Below, piece by piece: positions 38,010-50,359 of a DNA stretch of 64,000 bases (within the stretch, counting starts at the first letter, position 1; every line of letters starts with the position of its first letter). The translations under genes and the position numbers were made by a program. The DNA comes from Paragorgia papillata (taxonomy: Eukaryota; Cnidaria; Anthozoa; Scleralcyonacea; Coralliidae): contig JAWNZC010000220.1 in assembly GCA_035771165.1 (NCBI GenBank), positions 1,110,001 to 1,174,000 on the forward strand, in the 5' to 3' direction. The notes beneath the pieces were generated by a model. That model saw only the letters and a program-made list of their open reading frames with translations. It made no database searches and was not told the DNA's origin.

Positions 38010-41000
38010 ATGATAACGAAGGTCCTTGGTGTTCTAATTTTGACGGTGTTCACCGTCGAAGCGCAGTTCGTGATCGAACGAGGCGAGCGTGATATTTTTC
38101 GCAACTTAACTAGTTGCTCCGATGCTACACCAGATTTCTGTTACGGCCTTCACGCGGACAAGAGCCCTCGTGATCACTGTATTTGCAGATGTAAGCCTCA
38201 GTATCCAATGTACAGAAATCCTGATGTTCAACCCAGCGGTGGGAAGTTTGTAAGCAAAGGAAAACCGGCATGTGTTTGGCACTCGAACCACAGATACGGT
38301 ATGTGAAGAAATTTATTGTTACATAGTAATATGCAAATAATATATAATATTAATTCTTTGGAAGTTTTCAGGGCGATAATGTAATATAAATAAGTTGTGG
38401 AAACACCACGTAAAATATTTATTCGGCTAAGCTTTCGGCCTATTGACTCAGGCTTTCGTCAGAGCAATAATGAAGGCCTTGCTCTGACGAAGGCCTGGAT
38501 CAACAGGCCAAAAACTTAGCAAATAAATATTTTACGTGGTGTTTACACAAAACTTATTATTTTATAATATATAATATGATATATTTTTGAAAAGAAATTC
38601 TCGCTTTTATTATAATATTGTATAATTACATGTTGTCTTTTTGTTGCTTGTTAAAACTTTAAAAAGTTACATACAAGTTACATATTTGTTTATTATTTAA
38701 GATGGGGTTCTGGATGTATCCCATTATTTATTTGCTTGAGCTTTTAGCCGCCTAACTCAGGCCTTTATCCGAGCAATATATCAACAAATAAATAAATAAT
38801 AAACTTGCGGTGTGTTCACAAAGAATTAATAATTTATCATTAGGGTGTTTAAAGTCAGTCGTGGTTGTTTTTGAATTTATATATACACTGTATTCAAAAA
38901 ACTGCTTTGGTCATGTCTGATTTGAACCGTTAGTTTAGCATTAGTGTTAAGTGTTAACTTGCATGTCAAATAAATGGTGCGTGATTTGGACTCCGTCTAA
39001 TATTGCTTCTAGTTTGAAGTCGGGTACTTCACTAAGCCAATCAGAGTTTCCGATTTTAAGTATTTACTTAGAAATATTTAATTTTCCCACGACGAAATGT
39101 GATGTAAGGGTCTTTGAGATCTGAATTAAAGGTGGAACTTTACACAAGGATTTGGCAGATGTTATATATGAACGGCGATTAATCGGGACCGTTATATTAT
39201 ACCTTATATTAATTAACACAAATTTATACAATGAAAGAGTGTCTGTCTTGTGTGAAGGAATTCTACATATTTGTAATATACCGAGAATTATACCGAGAAT
39301 ATATATATTATATATATATATAATGTAATGTAATGTAATGTAATATTTGATATACCGAGAATAATATTTCAGATCACGATCATGACGATTCACCACCACT
39401 ACCACCATCAACACCACCATCATGACCACTACCACCATCACCACTACCACCATCACCACTACCACCACCACCACAACTACCACCACCATCACCGCCACTA
39501 CTACTACTACCGCTACCACCACAACTACCACCACAACTACCACCACCATCACCACCGCTACTACTATTACCACCATCACTACCACCGTCACCACTGCCAC
39601 CACTACCATCACAACTACCACCGCTACTACTATTACCACCATCACTACCACCGTCACCACTGCCACCACTACCATCACAACTACCACCATCGCCACTACT
39701 ACCACCACCACCACTACCATCATCACCACCACCACCACCACAACTACCACTACCATCATCACCACTGCTACCACCACCATTACCACTACCATCATCACCA
39801 CCACTACTACCACCACCACTACCATCATCATCACCACCACCACAACTACCACCATCATCACCACTGCCACCTCTACCACCAACAACAACCAAAACAACAA
39901 CATCATCAATACCACAACCACCACCATTATCATCACCACCATACCACCACCGCTGCCACCACTACTACCACCACTATTACCACCACACCACTACCACCAC
40001 CATCATCATCACCACCACTGCTACCTCTACTATCACTACTACCACTACCACCATCATCATCATCATATGCTTAACATTGTTAAAACAAACATTTTACAAT
40101 CCCATGGATTGTCATTTTAGATTAATTTTGTTAAAATATAACAAAGGAATATTTGTTTCTATGAAATTTTTAGAATGCTTTCATATTCGAAGATTGAAAC
40201 CTGGATTGGATGAAACTGATAATGAGAGAGCGTTAGAATTTGATTTTTCAAAACCAGGCAATGTCACAGTTTATACAGAAAGTGACTTGAAAAGTTGTGC
40301 TGTAGTGGAAACAGCAATCAAATTGCCTGAAGATTATGATTTTACAGTTGTAAATGGTTTACTTTCAGCTGTTCGTTTGAGATCTAATCGCGTTCTGTTT
40401 CAGGTATTGTTACTTAATTCCTCATTTAGTTATTGAGGTTAACATATTACGAAGGGGTAATTTCAGAATATGTTACAATATTGACAAAGAAGCCATGCAC
40501 AAATTACCTACCTTATCTTTTTCGTAGTATGCTTATAATTTTAACTTTTGTGTGGACTCTCGGAACAGTCCAAATATTTTAGTGTTTTCCCGCTCTTTTT
40601 TGTAGAGATCAGTGGTACGAGCTCGGATGTCGCGCAGGCGCAAAACGTTTGGCAGCGGTGTTCAGGGGTATAGGGTTATAATCTAAACTTTTTAGGTTTA
40701 ATAGATGTTTTCAATCGTTTTTAGTGGAACACGACAAACGTGAAATACAAAGGAGCAGTTCTCCGAGGTGTATTTCGGAACTGCACAGACAATATTGTAG
40801 AATCAAACCGTTGCTTTGTTGGCAAAATTTCTGGAGTTTACACTGGTAATAACTCGTACTTTTAACAATATTAATTATAAAATAGAGTTTCCTCTACGGA
40901 CAGCTCTGATTATAGTCAGGCCCCGTGCATTTATAAGAGTATGGAAATCATGAATGACGTAAAGTGACATGGAATGGCGTAGGATGGCCGAAAAGCCAGC

Positions 41001-44000
41001 CAGCTTTCAAAACTGTTCAACTTCTAGTCCCCCCCCCCCCCCCCCCACCTATTTTATAAAACAAATAAAACATATCGCTCCTGTGCATATGTAGTCTTAT
41101 AAAGGTACGTTTGACGTCATTTGAACACGAAAGAAGTGTAAAGGTGCTCGGCTATCGCCTCGTGCTTCCACTCCATTTCTTTCGTGTTCAAATGACGCCA
41201 AAGTGCCTTTATAAGAGTAGATATGTATGGAATTTTATGTCTTATTCGTTAAGTAATAGATAAATCCCTCGAACGTCGGGATGTATGCTATATAAAGACC
41301 CGAGGACGCGCAGACTTAATTTATTATTGAGAAGGTTTTCCAACAAAGTTTTGTCTTTTTTTTCCACCTTGGACAAAGATTTTCCTTGTTTTTTTTCTTC
41401 ATTTCGTTTCTAATTATTATTCAAGGGCTTTATGCGATATAAAGCCCTCGAAAGAACAAAGAAAACCGACTCAATAATAAATTAAGAATGGTACAAAACA
41501 ACCATCTCTTAATTAATAAGCTTTTCTAGGCCGTATCAGACAAAATAGTCTTTATGTGTTTTACTCCATCGCCAAACGATCCCGGTTAAACATTATTGTT
41601 AAATTTTAAACTGTTGTTTCTTTTTTGACAGGTGACTGTACGGTCCGGGCATCGAATGGTGAATGTTGTATTTTCCCCTTTACGTACAAAGGTCAAACTT
41701 ACGAGAATTGTAGTTCGGTTGACAACACTGTTCCGTGGTGTGCTGTTCGACTGCCTTTTAACGAGGACTCTAACTGGCGGCAAAATTGCACAGGTGGGAG
41801 TAAACTAGTCGCAACGTTCTATTTTACAATAATTTAACTTTTTCGTAGGAGACTTTTGGCAGACGCATAATGATCAGTTAGACGCTCTAACCATTGAGCT
41901 ACTGAGGCTCAGGTGGAAGGCTACATTTCGTGTGCAAACACTACCGCTTTGGAGCACAGATGACTATGAATTTGCAACCTTAGCTCTCCATCTGAGCCTC
42001 AGTGACTCACAGACTAGTTCCTAGTCCTCTTTTCTCTCGAACGTATTTTGGTGACGTCACAGAATAGGGATCGAGCGAGAGGACTTATCTATCATGAATC
42101 CTGCTGGAGCTTAAAAGGTTGTTACATACGAGGCTTTATAAAGTAGTGTTCGGCGTAGGAAGTGATTGTGTTGAAACACATTTATACAAATCGAAATATG
42201 CTATTTTAACGTTTCGGGAGTAGACCAACCTTGCTATATGATGTTATAAAGAATTGTGCAGACCGACGTGAGTGTTATCTGCCATGGTTTTCCGCCAAAC
42301 GGCCGTTTGGTGCCTGTATAATTTGGGGCCAGATTTGGGGCCAAGCAAAACATTTTATTCCAGGCCTCTCACAATTTCGGTCTGCCGCTCGACGTTAAAA
42401 AGAGAGGCCTGGCAACCAGGCTGAGTGGCTCAATGGTTATAGCGTCTAACCAGTCATTAGAAGGTTGCAGGTTCGAACCCCTTTACTTTTTTTTCCGGAT
42501 TTTTTTCAAAAAATCAAAAAAAAAATTTAAACTGGTTTATCTCATTAAAAATTGAATGGATTGTTCTACTTTTTTCAGTGGTTATTCCATAGTTGGTGTG
42601 CTATACAATGAACTAAAATATTTAGCCTTACTTCCAAAGTTGAAAAATGGCCAAAATCGGTCAAAAAGTAAAGGCTAACCTGTCTGGACTGATGCCAAAC
42701 GATTTAGGCAAAAAATGTCCTAATTACTTATAATAATTGTATTAAACTAGGCATCAAACATTAAGTATTAAATGTTTTTTCGTTTAGATCCTTCTCAGTC
42801 CAGCTCAAGTTCTTTTATCGTCAGTGTTTCACAAACTCCATCGCTGACCGAATTATTTTCAATGGTTCAGACATCACAGTTATCCACATCTATTCCTTTA
42901 ACAACAGTTGCCTCACTTGTCACGGCAGAGCCTTCTCAGTTGGGTCTTACATCAAGTATCAGACTACGTTCAACGATTATTTCAAATATTTTGAGAAGCT
43001 CTGATGTTAGTTTTCGATCAGTATCTGATAGCAGTAGTGATGGGGACATACATAGCACATATCAGTTGACTAGTTTTGTTTATAAAGCCAAGCCTTCTAT
43101 CTCAGAGGTAATAATGATACTGTGGTGGTGGTGGTGATGGTGGTGATGATGATGGTGGTGATGGTGGCGATGATGATGGTGGTGATAATGATGATGATTG
43201 ATGATGGTGGTGATGATGATGATGATGGTGGTGATGATGGTGGTGGTAGTTGTGGTGGTTGTGGTAGCGGTGGTGGTAGTGTGGATGATGATAATGTTGG
43301 TGATAGTGGTGGTGATAATGATGATGATGATGATGGTGGTGGTGATGATGATGATGATGGTGATGATGATGGTGGTGGTGGTGGTGGTGATAATGATGGT
43401 TGTGGTAGTTGTGGTAGTAGCGGTGGTGGTAGTGTGGATGATGATAATGGTGGTGATAGTGGTGGTAATGGTAGTATGATGGTGATGTTGGTGGTGACGA
43501 TGTTGGTGGTGGTGGCGGTGATGGATATGGTGATGTTGATGGTGATTGCAAACGATTCTATGATTTTCCCACCTTTAAGAACAGTTTTTATTTTTTCTTT
43601 CAATTAGTTGCTCTGTTTTAAATCCATTTGTATATTTCATTCAGGGAACTTCTCCATCACAAACAATTTCTTTACCGTCAACGCAACCAGGACGAAAGGA
43701 TTCTGGTGGCATCAGTTTGATCGTCCTTGTGGTCGCCATTCTTATTGGCGTCTCGTTTTTAATCATTTTTCTTGCTTGCTGTATTTTTCTCTGCATCAGG
43801 AGAAGGAAAAGAAAGTAAGAAAAATTAAATGTTTAAATTAAGTTTTGTAAATAATTTTCTTGAAGTATCGTGCTTAAAAGAATTAGAGCTCTGGACAGGA
43901 ATCGAAATCTTAACTTTGTAAGGGCTGCCGAGATGTTCTAACCATTAAGCTTCCTTGAATCCAGGTTGCAGAGCATAATTATATACAATCTCGTACCCAG

Positions 44001-46862
44001 ATCCTTCGCCAGCACGCAAACGAAAGCTCTGGGATAATCCATATCGGGAAGTGTTTTGATTGGCTAGCTAAGGACTGACTTAAATCAACTCTAAACAGTG
44101 GTGTAGCCAGGGTCTTGGGTTTGGGGGGGGGGGGTGCGAAAACCTCGATCTCTTATGGGGGATCCGGGGGCATGCTCCCCCGGAAAATTTTGGATTTCTA
44201 GGGTCTCTGAAACACTATTTCCTGCATTTTGAGGCAAGTATTTAAGAGCAATCCGAAAGCCTTATATTACATAATTTTGTTAAAATCAAACCAGAACATA
44301 GAATGATACGCATCAGAATATCTTTAGATTTATTTATAAACAAGTCGTAAATGTAAAAGGTTGGATGCATTTTGTATAGACCCTTAGTATTGTAATTTAT
44401 AGCATATGCATGCCTGCAATACAATACAATACAATACAATACAATACAATGTTTTTATTTCGGAAAGGAAGAGAGAAAAAACCCTTAAATATTTTAAACT
44501 TGAAATAGGTACAAGCTAACTGTAATAACCAAATGGCTAGACTAGACATTTAGCTGATTATACAAAATTTGAAACTAATTGGTCAGAAGGAGAATTTAAG
44601 ACAATTACTTGCAATACAAATTTGGTAAAACACAGACAAAAATATACTAATAGAGAGTATTATGTTTCTATATAGTAATATAGGAACATATTACGTGATT
44701 GGCATGTTTTCAAGATAAGATATTAATCGAGATTACTATGCGAATTCAGTAAAGCATTTTTCAATTTTCGTTTAAATTTAGATTTAGTTTAGTACTTTTA
44801 GATTCTCATCAATCGAGTTCCACACATTTGGACCAACATATCGAATATTAAATTTTTCATCTTACTTTAGGAAGAGAATATGATGATCTTGAAGCTAGTC
44901 TGGTGTTATAACTATGTTTTTGGCTTATTAATACAAAATAGCTATTAAATGTTTCGGGAAGGTTTCCTGTATAATAGTCGTACATAAATAAAGCATTGTG
45001 ATAGGAGACAAGATGAAAAGAGGATTTGTGTGATCATTTAATCTGAAAACGTTATTAAACGAATAACTTTTTTTTGTAGAATAAATAATGGGTTGATTGA
45101 GGTATGATAAGTGTTTCCCCAAGAAATTAGTGCATAAGTAAGAAATAGGTAAATCAATGAATAATAAAGGTTGATAAGTATACTGATATTGATATCACGT
45201 CCATTTCTGGCGGCGCATACTCTTTTCAATCGGCAACCGGTTTTTCGGTTTCAGGTGTGGCGGTCTGAGATCGTCACCGTGCTGAGATTGTATATCAATA
45301 TCTGTAATCGGCTTTATGACCAGAATAATCAAACTTTTTGCCATGAAATGACTGATTTATGAACACTGCCTGAATAAAATCGAATACTTGAGATGAATAA
45401 TCACAGTTTTAATGAAAAAATATTATATCCGCTCGTGAAGTAGAATGCATGACGAAAGTTTCGGACATTAACTTTTAGTAACTGATTAAGATGTCTTGTA
45501 TCGATCATTCCATTGAATTATTAAATATATCCAGAGTTTAGAAGATTAACAATAATTTTGGTTGATATACATGTATACAGCAAGAATATACGCGATCATC
45601 CCATGATTTCAGTTCAGATGCCGTTCATCGCATTCGTTGTTCAGATTTCTTGAAAAGCCCCTGTTGTAATCAGATGTTGTGACAAATTCACAACTACTAG
45701 CAAAGTTCACAAAGTTTTTGAATTTTGTACTATAAGGAGTTTTCATCAATAAACCATTTGAAGGCAAAACGTTTGAATGTTTTGAACGTCAAACATTTGA
45801 TAACACAAATCGATATACAATCTCAGCACGGTGATAACATCTCAGCATGGGTTATCCCAGAGCCTTCGTTTGCGTGCTGGCGAAGGCTCTGGGTACGAGA
45901 TTGAATTATATATGAGTAGACGAGTGAAAGGGGAGTGAATGAAAATTATTGGAAAAGAAGAATAAGATAGGAAAGAAAGGAAGTCACGCAGGGGTGTTTG
46001 GTTTTTTACTTTAAAGAAATGTGTTTATTCGTTTTATGTTTTAGTCAAATTATATTTTTTTCAAGGCGAAAGGAGTACAGCAACGTTGGATTAATTGGTG
46101 AGGACTTTAACTTTAAATTGGTTCTCTGATGAAAATATTATTGGTAATGTTTTTGCATAATCCTAAAGATGTTATGGTAGTTCGTTGAAGAAAAGGTGAT
46201 ATTTTACGTGTGAAGTTTGTATTTTGGAGCGCCGCCATTAAAGTGGCCGAGCTTGAGAAGAATGAGTCGAGGAAGCTTATGACGTCATAGACTCAATAAC
46301 AACAATGACCCTTTTGTTGACAACAACAACGATCTTTTGTTTTTGTCGTGGCTATGACGTCATAAGTTCGCCTCAACTCGTTCTTCTCAAACACGGTCAA
46401 TTTAATGGCGGCGCTCCAAAATACAAACTTCGCACGTAAAATACAACTTTGTTTTGGGGAATTTCGAAATGAAACTTCGCACAATTATCAAGTACCATAA
46501 TATCTTTAGAATTATGCAGAAACATTACCAACAATATTTTCATCAGAGAGCCACTTTAACAATTTACTATAAACTGAAAAAGTAAATTGAATGACAATGA
46601 TAATTTTTTTTTACTATTTACGGCAGAGTCCCAAAGATCCCGTGGTCAGTCTTCGCAACAAGCAGACACTCAAGTGGCAAAAATAGAAGAGCCAGAGGCT
46701 GTTGAACACCAGGAAATGCATATTTCAGATATTGCAGACGAAGAAGCCGAAACAGCATTTATAATTCCAGAAAAACCTCCTATTCCTGAAAACACTGAAG
46801 ACAGCGAGAAAAGTCCAACGGACTTCGAACGACAACCGTCCTATCTGACCTTTAAATTGTAA
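38010..46862 (+). CDS. FN2-domain single-pass membrane protein 2 (receptor-like, 519 aa)
   Basis: Exons: 38010-38298, 40174-40403, 40725-40845, 41632-41793, 42788-43107, 43645-43814, 46066-46097, 46627-46862. The phases agree (1560 nt). Start ATG gives the signal peptide MITKVLGVLILTVFTVEA. The Cys-rich module has CICRCKPQYPMYRNPDVQ, matching the spacing in receptor 1. The Trp-start module ends KISGVYTG. The FN2 domain is canonical (CCIFPFTYKGQTYENC, WCAV, WRQNC). A Ser/Thr-rich stalk, a membrane span (ISLIVLVVAILIGVSFLIIF) and RRRKRK follow. The tail has EYSNV (YxN type), KPPIPE and the C-terminus SYLTFKL. Paralogue of the gene at 24679 by identical exon borders up to the juxtamembrane exon. 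No named orthologue recognised. Confidence 0.85.
38396..38565 (-). ncRNA. Hammerhead ribozyme-like motif in an inverted repeat
   Basis: On the minus strand, CTGACGA at 38456-38462, helix II GCCU/AGGC, and GAAA at 38433-38436. A two-pair helix III and a CUU triplet follow. Helix I pairs GCU/AGC and then UUAUU/AAUAA. The plus arm (CTGACGA with AAAA in place of GAAA) is decayed. The arms are CACGTAAAATATTTATT inverted. It lies in intron 1 of receptor 2. A further, more decayed copy is near 38735-38775. Confidence 0.6.
39385..40070 (+). repeat. CCACCA/CTACCA microsatellite
   Basis: About 690 bases of imperfect ACC trinucleotides in intron 1 of receptor 2. The His- or Thr-rich ORFs over it are artefacts. 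Confidence 0.97.
40435..40665. repeat. Repeat shared with 49205-49410 (inverted)
   Basis: The run from ACGAAGGGGTAATTTCAGAA to AACGTTTGGCAGCGGTGTTC is the reverse complement of 49205-49410 with few changes. It starts about 30 bases after exon 2 of receptor 2. Confidence 0.75.
41330..41500. other. Inverted short motifs around AATAATAAATTAAG
   Basis: ACTTAATTTATTATTGAG near 41313 and CTCAATAATAAATTAAG near 41469 are inverted, marking a small foldback in intron 3 of receptor 2. Confidence 0.5.
41855..42480. mobile_element. Repeat unit with tRNA-like ends; main body duplicated at 47945-48480
   Basis: The body starts ACAGACTAGTTCCTAGTCCT and ends AGAGAGGCCTGGCAACCAGG. Both ends carry tRNA-like heads in opposite orientation (box A TGGCTCAATGG at 42425; the complement near 41890). 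The direct copy at 47945 lacks the tRNA-like ends. It sits between receptor 2 exons 4 and 5. Confidence 0.65.
43120..43545 (+). repeat. GGTGAT-type microsatellite
   Basis: Starts about 12 bases after the donor of receptor 2 exon 42788-43107. Confidence 0.97.
43990..45905. mobile_element. Large foldback unit carrying a LINE fragment
   Basis: Ends read TCTCGTACCCAGATCCTTCG (left) and CGAAGGCTCTGGGTACGAGA (right), inverted, with inner arms ATACAATCTCAGCACGGTGA. It occupies intron 6 of receptor 2. Confidence 0.65.
44416..45230 (-). pseudogene. Non-LTR retrotransposon 3' fragment
   Basis: The minus strand encodes LINLYYSLIYLFLTYALISWG, typical of jockey/CR1-like reverse transcriptase tails, then HTNPLFILS and ETFPKHLIA in shifting frames. 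The 3' end carries the simple tail (TTGTA)n at 44416-44452 after AATAAAAACA. It is dead and 5'-truncated. Confidence 0.75.
46105..46565. mobile_element. Foldback element in the last intron of receptor 2
   Basis: The arms GAAAATATTATTGGTAATGT and TTTTGGAGCGCCGCCATTAA are exactly mirrored on the right. The centre has TATGACGTCATA-type sites. Confidence 0.8.
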
Positions 46863-47215
46863 CTCATTTGAAACGCTTGATTTTGTGGCCGCGTTTTTGG
46901 ATAAGGACCTAGGAATCTATAGATCTAGAGTAATTGAATAAGCACAGCATCTTCACGTCTACGTTACGGTACTTATTTGGCAAAATGTTTAGCTCATCCT
47001 TATCCTTTAACTGTAGAGGCGAATAATCGTCTGGTGTTAGCCAGAAAAAAATATCAAAGTGTTAAAACTATTGGGATATGAAAGATGTGATGACCGACGA
47101 TGAAGGGTTTTTCTAGTACATAATATACATGTACTGTTTCTATGCGACTGAAGCCCCTTGTTTGTATTTTTTTTGATTTTCAAATAGGAAATGGTTTTCT
47201 ATGACGACTACGAGT
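46863..47215. other. 3' flank of receptor gene 2
   Basis: Presumed 3' UTR and spacer. It contains a reverse copy of the two-hairpin motif near 47025. Confidence 0.45.
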
Positions 47216-47216
47216 T

Positions 47217-47567
47217 AAGCCCCGCACAGACGACCAAGTTTTCCTTGACAAGTTCCTTGGTAACTTTCCTTGCTCGTGTGTACGATGAACACGTTTTTTT
47301 TCAAACAATTTTCCTTGACAAGTTATAATTGCTCGTGTGTGCGGTTGGACAAGTTTTCCTTGACAGTAATGGTCGCGTAATAAGCTTCGGAGATGAGTTG
47401 TCAAGTTTTCCTTGACGACTATACACACCAACAAATTTCCTTGTTCAAAAGCTGGCATGACCAGCTTTTGAACAAGGCTCCTTGTCAAGGAAAAACTTGT
47501 CAATTTGTGTCGTGCACACGAACAAATAAAACTTGTCAAGCAAAACTTGGTCGTCTGTGCGGGGCTT
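47217..47567. mobile_element. Foldback MITE, CAGACGACCAAGTTTTCCTTG family, copy 2
   Basis: Almost identical along its length to 17908-18264, including both ends and the central AAAGCTGGCATGACCAGCTTT. The high identity suggests recent transposition. Confidence 0.85.
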
Positions 47568-47944
47568 TAATCTTTTTGTAACTAAAAAACTGCAATACTG
47601 AATGAGTAAGCGCTGCTAAATTGAGCATATACTGGGTAACATGTATAGTAAACCCTATTACATTAAGTATAACATCAAATGTATTATTTTCTTAACATAA
47701 CTAATGATGTGAAGCTAAGACTTACTGTAGTAAAAATATACAAGTACTTTTGGTGTAATTTTTTATGTATTAAATAGTGATACATAAATTGGGTACAACA
47801 ATTTGCATTAAATGTAGGTTTTATGTAGATAAGGGTGTATATAGTCTTTTGATACATAAGCAATATATTTATTGGCCAGCTATTGTCTTGAAAACCACAT
47901 GTTAGCTGGCCTCTTATCCCGTGGGCGCGCACGAGCCACAGGGG

Positions 47945-48480
47945 TCGAGCACAGACTAGTTCCTAGTCCTCTTTTCTCTCGAACTTATTTTGGTGACGTC
48001 ACAGAATAGGGATCGAGCGAGAGGACTACCGGAAAATGTTCATCTTTATCTATCATGAATCCTGCTGGAGCTCGGATTCTTTAATCTTTATGAACGAGGG
48101 CACTTAAACAAACTTCTTCTTGACTAGCAGACAGCAAACGAGTAGGTTTCTTTGTTTTACATTACGTTAAAAGGTTGTTACATACGAGGCTTTATAAAGT
48201 AGTGTTCGGCGTAGGAAGTGATTGTGTTGAAACACATTTATACAAATCGAAATATGCTATTTTAACGTTTCGGCAGTAGACCAACCTTGCTATATGATGT
48301 TATAAAGAATTGTGCAGACCGACGTGAGTGTTATCTGCCTTGGTTTTCCGCCAAACGGCTGTTTGGTGCCTTTATAATTTGGGACCAGATTTGGGCCAAG
48401 CAAAACATTAAAAGGCCTTTACAATTTCGGTCTGCCACTTGACGTTAAAAAGAGAGGCCTGGGAACCAGGCTGGTCGAGC
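47945..48480 (+). mobile_element. Second copy of the repeat unit at 41990-42425
   Basis: Same order and sequence (ACTAGTTCCTAGTCC to GGGAACCAGGCTG), with about 100 extra bases near 48070-48170 that copy 1 lacks. Confidence 0.75.
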
Positions 48481-48639
48481 AATTGTTTTGTCTTCCGCGC
48501 GAAGGGCTGGGAACGAGACAAGAGGTAACGCGCTTCTAGCTGCTTCTGGCACTAAACGACAGAGTGAAGCCTCCGAAAACTGCGCCAAATGACGTATTCA
48601 AGTGGCAGTGAAATAAAAGTAGCGTGCTGCGCAGGGAGT

Positions 48640-48815
48640 GTTGAAACAACAATCGAAATATAGTAAGGTTAGATATACTGCCGAAACAGAGAACGTAGGA
48701 GTCTAACGTTTCGAGCGAAGGCCCTTCGTCAGAGAGACGAGGGCCTTCGCTCGAAACGTTAGACTCCTACGTTCTCTGTTTCGGCAGTATATCAAACCTT
48801 ACTATATTCAAATGA
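48640..48815 (-). ncRNA. Hammerhead ribozyme-like motif in a long palindrome
   Basis: On the minus strand, CTGACGA at 48726-48732, helix II GGGC/GCUC, GAAA, then CGUU. The arms ACTGCCGAAACAGAGAACGT and AGGAGTCTAACGTTTCGAGC are perfectly inverted around it. The same half-element is at 55802-55900. Confidence 0.5.
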
Positions 48816-49019
48816 CAAGTGCCAAGCTTCCTCAAGGACCATTGACATTGTCTATATGTGAGATTGGTCGCTCAGGTCATTATATTGAGGTCAACTTCTA
48901 CTAATTTCCATACGTCAAGTGGACATGCTTGCCCTGCACAAAGCACTGCTTGTTTCGAATGAAATTTGAAAACTTTTATTTATATAGTTCTATTGATACA
49001 TTTCCAGTATATATTCTAA

Positions 49020-50352
49020 GGTCCCGTTTACATGGACGAGAGTTGTCCCTACTAGAAGGGTCACCCTATACCCCCCCCCCCCCCTCCGAGCCACCCTGGG
49101 AGAGCCAACTTTGCATTCATTTTATTTAGTCGTGACAGCGGGTGTTTACATGGGAAATTTGACACTTGTCTCGGGTAGTAGGGTCACCCTGGGGAGACAC
49201 CGCTGCCAAATGGTTTGCGCATGCGCGACGTCCGAGCTCGTCCTCGGAAAAAGAGCGGGAAAACACTGAAATATTTGGACTGGTCCGAGAGTCCGACACA
49301 AAAGTTAAAATTATAAGCATACTACCAAAAAGATAAGGTAGGTAATTTGTGCATGGCTTCTTTGTCAATATTGTAACATATTCTGAAATGACCCCTTCGT
49401 AATTTTCTTTACCCTTTTTTTAAAACACAAATGAATAATCGAGTCTTACTTAGTCTTCACTGTCTGGTTGTTGTCGCCACGGCTAGTTCCCACTTCTCTT
49501 GCAATGTTTACTCAGCGAATTCACGCATGCGCAACCGTTTGGCAGCGGTGTTCCCTGGGGATAGCGTCACCCTCTTTGCCAGCATATAGTTAATAGAACA
49601 TATACATGGTTTGGAAACTCGTCCAAAGTGATTGTTCTATGTTTTTGTTCAAGTTTATGGAAAGTTGTGCAATTTCACGGTATTGTATTTTCTGTATAAT
49701 GAAGCAGTCATCCAATAACAACGATTGAGTTTAATTAGTGAGTTGCTTCGTCACGTGTTGTGGTGCTTCATCGTCACTAGCCAGGTACCCTGGCCCAATT
49801 TCAAAAGAAATATGGGCCAGGTAACCACTAATTACATTCTCGCGTCATCAGGGCTAAATCCACTTATGACGATTGCAGTTTTACTCATAGCCAATAAAAA
49901 CGCGCGAAATTTCAACCAATAGGAAAGCAGAAGTCTTTAGTGGTTAATGGGCCAATATTCTTTGATTGGGCCAGGGTACCCGGCTACATCGTCACGTGTC
50001 CATAGAATTTACTTCCATATAAGGAACTCCATTGTCAGTTCAAAATGACAATGCTTCATGTTGAAAGACAATAGAGCTTCCAAACCATGTATATGTTCTA
50101 TTAACTAAGTTGCGAGGTAGGGTAACCCTAGGAGGTGAGGCAACTTTCCCCCATGTAAACAGTTTCCCTCAGCTACCCGAGACAACTCCAAAGGAGCGCT
50201 TCAACGTGATTGGTTAAAAGTTGGTTTGCCCTTCGGGACAATCAAAGGTCACCCTGCTAGCAGGGCCAACTTTTCCTCATATAAACACTCTGTAAACTGC
50301 AGCTCTGGGGCCAGGGTGACCCACCTTGACCGGGACAACTTTCATCCATGTA
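49020..50352. mobile_element. Nested foldback region
   Basis: Outer ends: TTTACATGGACGAGAGTTGTC on the left and GACAACTTTCATCCATGTAA on the right. Inside are the inverted pairs ACATATACATGGTTTGGAA (49600 and 50080) and CAGGTACCCTGGCCCAAT (49783 and 49967), plus the segment shared with 40435-40665. Confidence 0.65.
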
Positions 50353-50359
50353 AATACCC

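Noticed and set aside
39064..40120. His/Thr/Val-rich ORFs, possible metal-binding protein
   Set aside because: ACC trinucleotide array in receptor 2 intron 1.
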